Origin: Cristatella mucedo
Lineage: Eukaryota; Bryozoa; Phylactolaemata; Cristatellidae
NCBI GenBank assembly: GCA_009760855.2
Contig: WPIO01000007.1
Coordinates: 3,339,501-3,403,500 of the forward strand
Reading direction: 5' to 3'
Length of the DNA stretch: 64,000 nucleotides
The stretch's first letter is position 1. Each line of letters opens with the position of its first letter. Below, piece by piece: positions 59,305 through 64,000 of the stretch. The position numbers and the translations under genes were made by a program. Under the pieces are notes generated by a model, which saw nothing but the letters and a program-made list of their open reading frames with translations, ran no database searches and was not told the DNA's origin.

Positions 59305-61142
59305 TTTCAATGCCAAGGGGGAGTAAGGTCGGCATATATTCTGCTATACCTGCGGGAGATTCTCGGCAAAAGAGCAGCGGCTACCTATTATTGTTACTGG
59401 TTACTGCTCATCAAACAGTGCTATTACGTCTACTTCAGAGGCAAACTGGCAGAAGATAATAAGACATATGGTGTGCAAGTCACGTGTAGAAAATAATTTG
59501 AGACGATGGTTTATAGGTCAAACCAAATTAATCTCATTTGGATTCCACCAACAACACTTGCATGCTGACCCTGTGCATGTCACTCCTAACCATTTTATTC
59601 ATGTTGTTTATCAAGCATGATATTTACTCACCATTCTATCGTGTTTCCTTTACAGCAAATGTAAAGCGCATAGAAAAATATTGAGTTCTCTGAGGGTCCT
59701 TTAGCAAGAGTAATATTATTATTATAACTGGTGATTTGGAGAGAACAAACTGACCATGTTTCGGATTATTGTTGATGCATCACGTACGCGCAGGGCTTCA
59801 GCGAGAAGAATAAGTATATTGAGTATCCAAGTCTACCCTCAGCGATGCGGCCAGCACCGAACAGTGTTGAGGTGGGAGTTCCTGTTCCGCCTGTTACACT
59901 TGATGATGTATTGACTAACAAGTTATTCGAGTTCAACTGCAAGTGACGTTAATTACAACTATGATGCTTATAATTTTGCATCACCTAAACCAATGGCAAA
60001 ATCTGATCTTGATGACTTAAAGTGAGAGACCTTGACCTGCCTAAAGATTCGGCCTAACTCCTCGGTTCTAGATTAAAGGAGAAACATTTTCTTTCGCAGG
60101 TAACCACATTTTCATGGTATAGACGTCATGATAAACAGTTTCTTCCGTAATTTACTTGACCAATCAAGTAGCCTATTGCAGTAACGTCAAAGGTCTAGTT
60201 AACCAAATGGAAAAGAGCTATGATCGAACTGAATAGTTACTGTTCATTGATTCATCGAAACACAGTTTACAGGGAGTTTTACTTCAAAATGGAAACGAAA
60301 TTGTCACTGAAATAAAACATGATCAACACCAGTGACAGATAATCGCGTTTTAAAGGTCACTGGCCTTCTGCTTTAACTGCAAGGTGGCGTCACAAAATAT
60401 CCGTGCTTTCTATGTCTGCGAGATAGCCGTGCTAACTTGCTTTCTTCATAACCGAAAGAAAATCTGGCCAGAGCGAACACGTGTTCTGCCTGGGAGTGAC
60501 ATTATCCGACATTAGCCTCCTCAAGAAGCCTCTCAAAGCCGACGTCAAGAAGTTTATACTTCCTCTCTTGCACATAGAGCTTGGTCTAATGAAATACTGT
60601 GTTAAGACTCTGAACCAAGACGGTGATACCTTTAAGTACTAATAAGAACAGTTTCCTCAAATTACCGAGGCAAAGGTAAAAGCTGGCATCTGTGTTGGTC
60701 CACAGATGATATTATTTCTCAAAGACACACAGTTTATATGAATAATGATTGGGTTAGCCGTACTGGCTTGAAATGGATTTAAGACTGTTTAGAGAGCTTT
60801 CTCGGCAGTCACAAGTCTGCTGACAATTCACGAATCGTTGAAAATACGATTCAAGCGAATCGTTGAGAACATAATTTAACACTACGAGGCTATTGGCAGC
60901 AGAATGAGTGTTTAGATACATTTTCCAAACTCTCACCTTGACTATTTACAATCAAATTTAGAGGCATTCAGCGAAGAACGGGGTGGGAGGTTCATCAGGA
61001 CATAAAAGAAGTGGAGGATAGCTATTAAGGCCACCGGAATGTAAACATAAGAGCCGATTACTTTTGGAACCTAATGCATCACAATTTAGCTGCTGAGCAT
61101 AGCATAATTTCGAAGAAGAGACGGTTTAAAAGCATTTGACTA
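59305..61142 (+). pseudogene. decayed ORF of the same uncharacterised TE-associated protein
   Basis: This is a second copy of the ORF in element B. Pieces such as CYTCGRFSAKEQRLPIIVTG-like, VIWREQTDHVSDYC-like, AKSDLDDLK-like and GLMKYCVKTLNQDGDTFKY follow the same order. It keeps one stretch (about 60390-60580) that copy B lacks, so the two copies lost different parts. Stops and shifts occur in most segments. Confidence 0.72.
59551..59735 (+). mobile_element. LINE 3' end inserted in copy C ORF
   Basis: It has about 185 bp of the LINE 3' end on the plus strand: GCATGCTGACCCTGTGCATG, AGCGCATAGAAAAATATTGA and an (ATT)n end. The host reading continues after it with GATTTGGAGAGAACAAACTG, as in copy B. 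Confidence 0.88.
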
Positions 61143-62079
61143 ATGAAGGAAGACTTAAATTAAAATTGTACGTAGTCTAGATGACATTGCTATCAAACGA
61201 TTTCATATATTGCATGTGAAAGTATTGTAAAATGAAACGCACATTGTTGAAACTCCTGATGTGCTGGGTTAAAACGAGTGACTGATTCTGAAAGAGCATC
61301 ACCAAATTTACTTAAATCGCCTATTAGATTGAAAGCAACTGAAACATGTTTCATATGCAGGCTAGTGTGATAAAATAAAAGCACTAACAAAGCAGCCTAA
61401 GAAAAAACAAAGACTATTTTCTCCCTCTCTAAAAAAAAGCACTTCAACAGGCTGGAAAGGAAGCATGCCAACTGGTGATTAATAATAACGGGCATGATTG
61501 GAGCACATGCAGGGAGCACAATGGACGATTCACATACAAAAGCCTGCGTCTTCCAGCAGTTGTAAGGTGCTGGCACGTAACGATTCAGTTCGTGAGCTGG
61601 AACCGTGGACAGAGCAATCCTCGATTGTCTGCTCTGCCAGACTTAGCCCAGACGTAAGCTTTGTCCATGAGTAAGTGGGATGCACGTTGCTATAGATGCG
61701 TCGTTGGGTTTCATCATGCAGCAGTCGTTGATTGCCCACGTCGCAGGGGTTGAGAACCCGCTACGGCTCTGCTGCTGCTGCTGAAGTGTATGTGAGGCTT
61801 TTGACTTCGCCCATCCTCAATTCACTTAGACAAAGCTTACACCTTAATGAGTAAGGTGGGCGGGCCAGGTTTTTTTTTATGCAAGAGAACCAACCATCTC
61901 AAAATGCAGAATGACTAGAGGCCGCTTGACGACTAAGTGAGCCCCGAAAATATTTTATTGGAGCTGTAACTTCGCCACAATCTCTTGGTTTCCGCTAGCC
62001 TGATCAACCGATAGAGTTGTTCAGATTACAGTCCCAGAACACTCAAAACAATTAGGCTTACAGACTTGCCTTTAAACTT

Positions 62080-62103
62080 ACACACACACACACACACACA
62101 CAT
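62080..62103 (+). repeat. (CA)n short microsatellite in copy C
   Basis: This short CA run expanded from an ACACATACAT sequence that is not repetitive in copies A and B. Confidence 0.93.
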
Positions 62104-62832
62104 TTACATGCACGTGAGGAGTACCTACGTACTGCACTGTCTGAACGCAGGTTTTCTTTAACCTGCATCGGTTGCCGAGTTGTCACCGTTAAGTTAATTG
62201 TGGTGGGCGACCAGAGCAGCAACCTCTGCTTAGCTTTCTCTACTTCCTCACATTAGACTAACTCCCAAGCTGTTTGCTGCTGCATCGCACGGCACAAATG
62301 AGCATGGCCTTTAGCAGCGTTTGCACACAGAAAGTAATGCAACCGAAGGTCGTCTGCAGAAGAACCAACTGCCAAACTTTAATCTAGTCGGAGTGCTAGC
62401 ACTTAACTCGAACACCGGATTCACAAAATATTTCTTTATAATTCATCCGGGTCGAGATTTCTGATCCCGTTACGCGTTTTCAAATGGCTATACTTGAGTT
62501 TTACAAGTGCAGTGTCACGATGTGTCCCGAGCCGCTCGACATCTGTTTGCATTTTTGCCGTGTCCAATGGGAGCTTGTTCATCCTAAAACAGCAGGACAG
62601 GATCTGACGTATCGCCGAGCTTTGCCACCATAAGCTATCTCTTGTAGCAGTGCTGCCTTCGTAAAAGCTAGTGTGGCCACTCCTGCATGAGCAGTGCAGT
62701 AGTCTCGAAGGTGGTGGTTCAGAAGGCAGAGTCATTGCACATAATATGCACCTATGCTTCCCATGATGGTCGTCGCTTTTATCGCGACCGATGATCTTCG
62801 CTTACTTTGAAGCAAATAATATCCAATAACGT

Positions 62833-63230
62833 AGCTGAACTGCTGCATCAGTTTCAGCCTGTTCGCGCCCTCGTGTCCTGTGTGGACAATAAATTAGCTG
62901 TCCCATTCCTCCGCTTAAAGACAGTTGGAGACAGAAGCTTTAGCTCTGCAGGTCCTAGACTGTGGAACTCGCTTCCACAATTCTTACGCAACGACATCTA
63001 CTCTCCAACTGCCGACTATGGCACATCTTTTTCAGCGGTCCTGAACTGCTACTTCTATGCTACTCACTACCTCAACTACTCTCCTAACTCTGCTATGCTT
63101 CCGACTTTCTCTTTGTTGCGTGAGACGAAGTCTGTTGGCTACCGAATGCGTACCGAAAGCCGCTTAGGCTGCGAGTGCGCTATACAAAACTCTCCTGCGT
63201 AACACCCACATGGTCTTTATTACTTTGTGA
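62833..63230 (+). mobile_element. second-family LINE 3' end inserted in copy C
   Basis: The plus-strand frame reads AVPFLRLKTVGDRSFSSAGP and then RLWNSLPQFLR, a typical end of a LINE reverse-transcriptase protein. It is followed by the CGTACCGAAAGCCGCTTAGG 3' part. It interrupts the AATATCCAATAACGTAG block that is continuous in copies A and B. It is the best preserved copy of this family in the window. Confidence 0.85.
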
Positions 63231-64000
63231 AGTTACTGACGGAGATACAAAAAATATGAAAATAAAATAGATTACTTATAAAATAGATTACTAATCTCCA
63301 ATAAAATAGGTTACTAATCACCAATAATGCCTGTCGTCCCTTCGCAGCTACCTATCAGCACGGCCTTTAGACGGTTGGTGGCTTCGAACCCACAGCACGA
63401 CTTCTGTAACACAATTTCTTTCTCTGCTGCTACCGAAGCACGGCGACTGTGTAAAGATTCTCTTCTGAAGCTGTGCTTGATCTAGACGTAACCAAAGTGA
63501 ATCGCTTATTTCAGCGACAATCAGCGAGCTCAATCGTGGTGGGGTGCTGAAAGAATTCGTTCGGTATTTCCAGATCCTTGGCAACACATGCGGCCAGCAT
63601 TTACTAAGATCCACGGGTCAGAACGAGCCGCCAGCACAAAGGTGCCCTTGCAAGTGACACGAACGACCGCTCCGTCAAGAGCTTGGGCTGCGACCAGTGG
63701 CCGGGACGACAAGCGGCTGCGTACGCCGACCGTAGGCGGAGTCCTGAACCGATATATTAGCTGACCAACAGGTGATAGGGCGGCCGGCCCTCTCGTACAA
63801 ACACCAACGGGCATGCAGGCACGAGACGCGACAACGAACCGCTGTAGAAAGCGCCAGCTTCACAAAGCAGAAGCGGCTCGGCCATTTTCCCAGTGGTCAC
63901 CCGTTCGATGATTCGGAACGCGACCGGGCAGGGCAGTAGCGAAGTAGGCGCACCGCCCGACCCGACCTCCCTGGGGCAGCAAACGATTGCACCAGCGGCG

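Larger units (their letters stand above)
58729..64000 (+). mobile_element. element copy C (runs off window)
   Basis: This is the third copy of the element. It starts GAGTTCAATTACATCGTGGT, carries the decayed ORF at 59305-61142 and the right-hand block from GCACTTCAACAGGCTGGAAA (61440), and continues past the window end in the GC-rich part. It has insertions of the LINE 3' end at 59551-59735 and of a second LINE family at 62833-63230. Confidence 0.82.

Overview
This is invertebrate metazoan genomic DNA. The evidence is spliced genes with GT-AG introns of 0.2 to 18 kb, long dinucleotide microsatellites, tRNA-derived SINEs, L2/CR1/Rex1-like LINEs, hAT DNA transposons and a solo LTR. The clock gene found here is of the Drosophila TIM type. 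That and the repeat content fit an arthropod or another protostome, but I cannot name the species.

The main host gene is timeless (tim) on the minus strand. It begins with an ATG at 42410 and runs off the left end of the window. I reconstructed eleven coding exons by joining splice sites and checking reading phase: 42311-42410, 40709-40865, 31749-31911, 22237-22354, 4377-4446, 4081-4199, 3756-3932, 3377-3483, 2466-2661, 1340-1532 and 69-298. Exons 1-3 and the seven exons from 4446 leftwards join in phase. Two gaps remain (31748 to 22355 and 22236 to 4447). There at least one exon is still missing; a 47-bp candidate lies at 8046-8092. Two other genes lie inside tim introns. One is an intronless rhodopsin-like GPCR on the plus strand (18034-19617). 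The other is the 3' part of an unidentified four-exon gene on the minus strand (30247 to 27297).

About 4.4-31 kb is mostly tim intron, filled with decayed LINE and SINE pieces and microsatellites. 31-40.7 kb is another tim intron, holding SINEs, a hAT fragment, a 1.3-kb solo LTR and a perfect 166-bp palindrome. 42.4-64 kb lies upstream of tim and is almost entirely mobile DNA. It contains three same-direction copies (A, B, C) of an element of about 4.8 kb that carries a decayed ORF of an uncharacterised multicopy family. It also holds a nearly complete LINE (46.57-49.94 kb) and a hAT element (54.815-58.657 kb) that landed near the 3' end of copy B.

The LINE and one SINE family share the same 3' tail, which suggests the SINE is copied by the LINE machinery. 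Several microsatellites sit 42-110 nt from tim splice sites, where they could influence splicing. No transposon ORF here appears intact.
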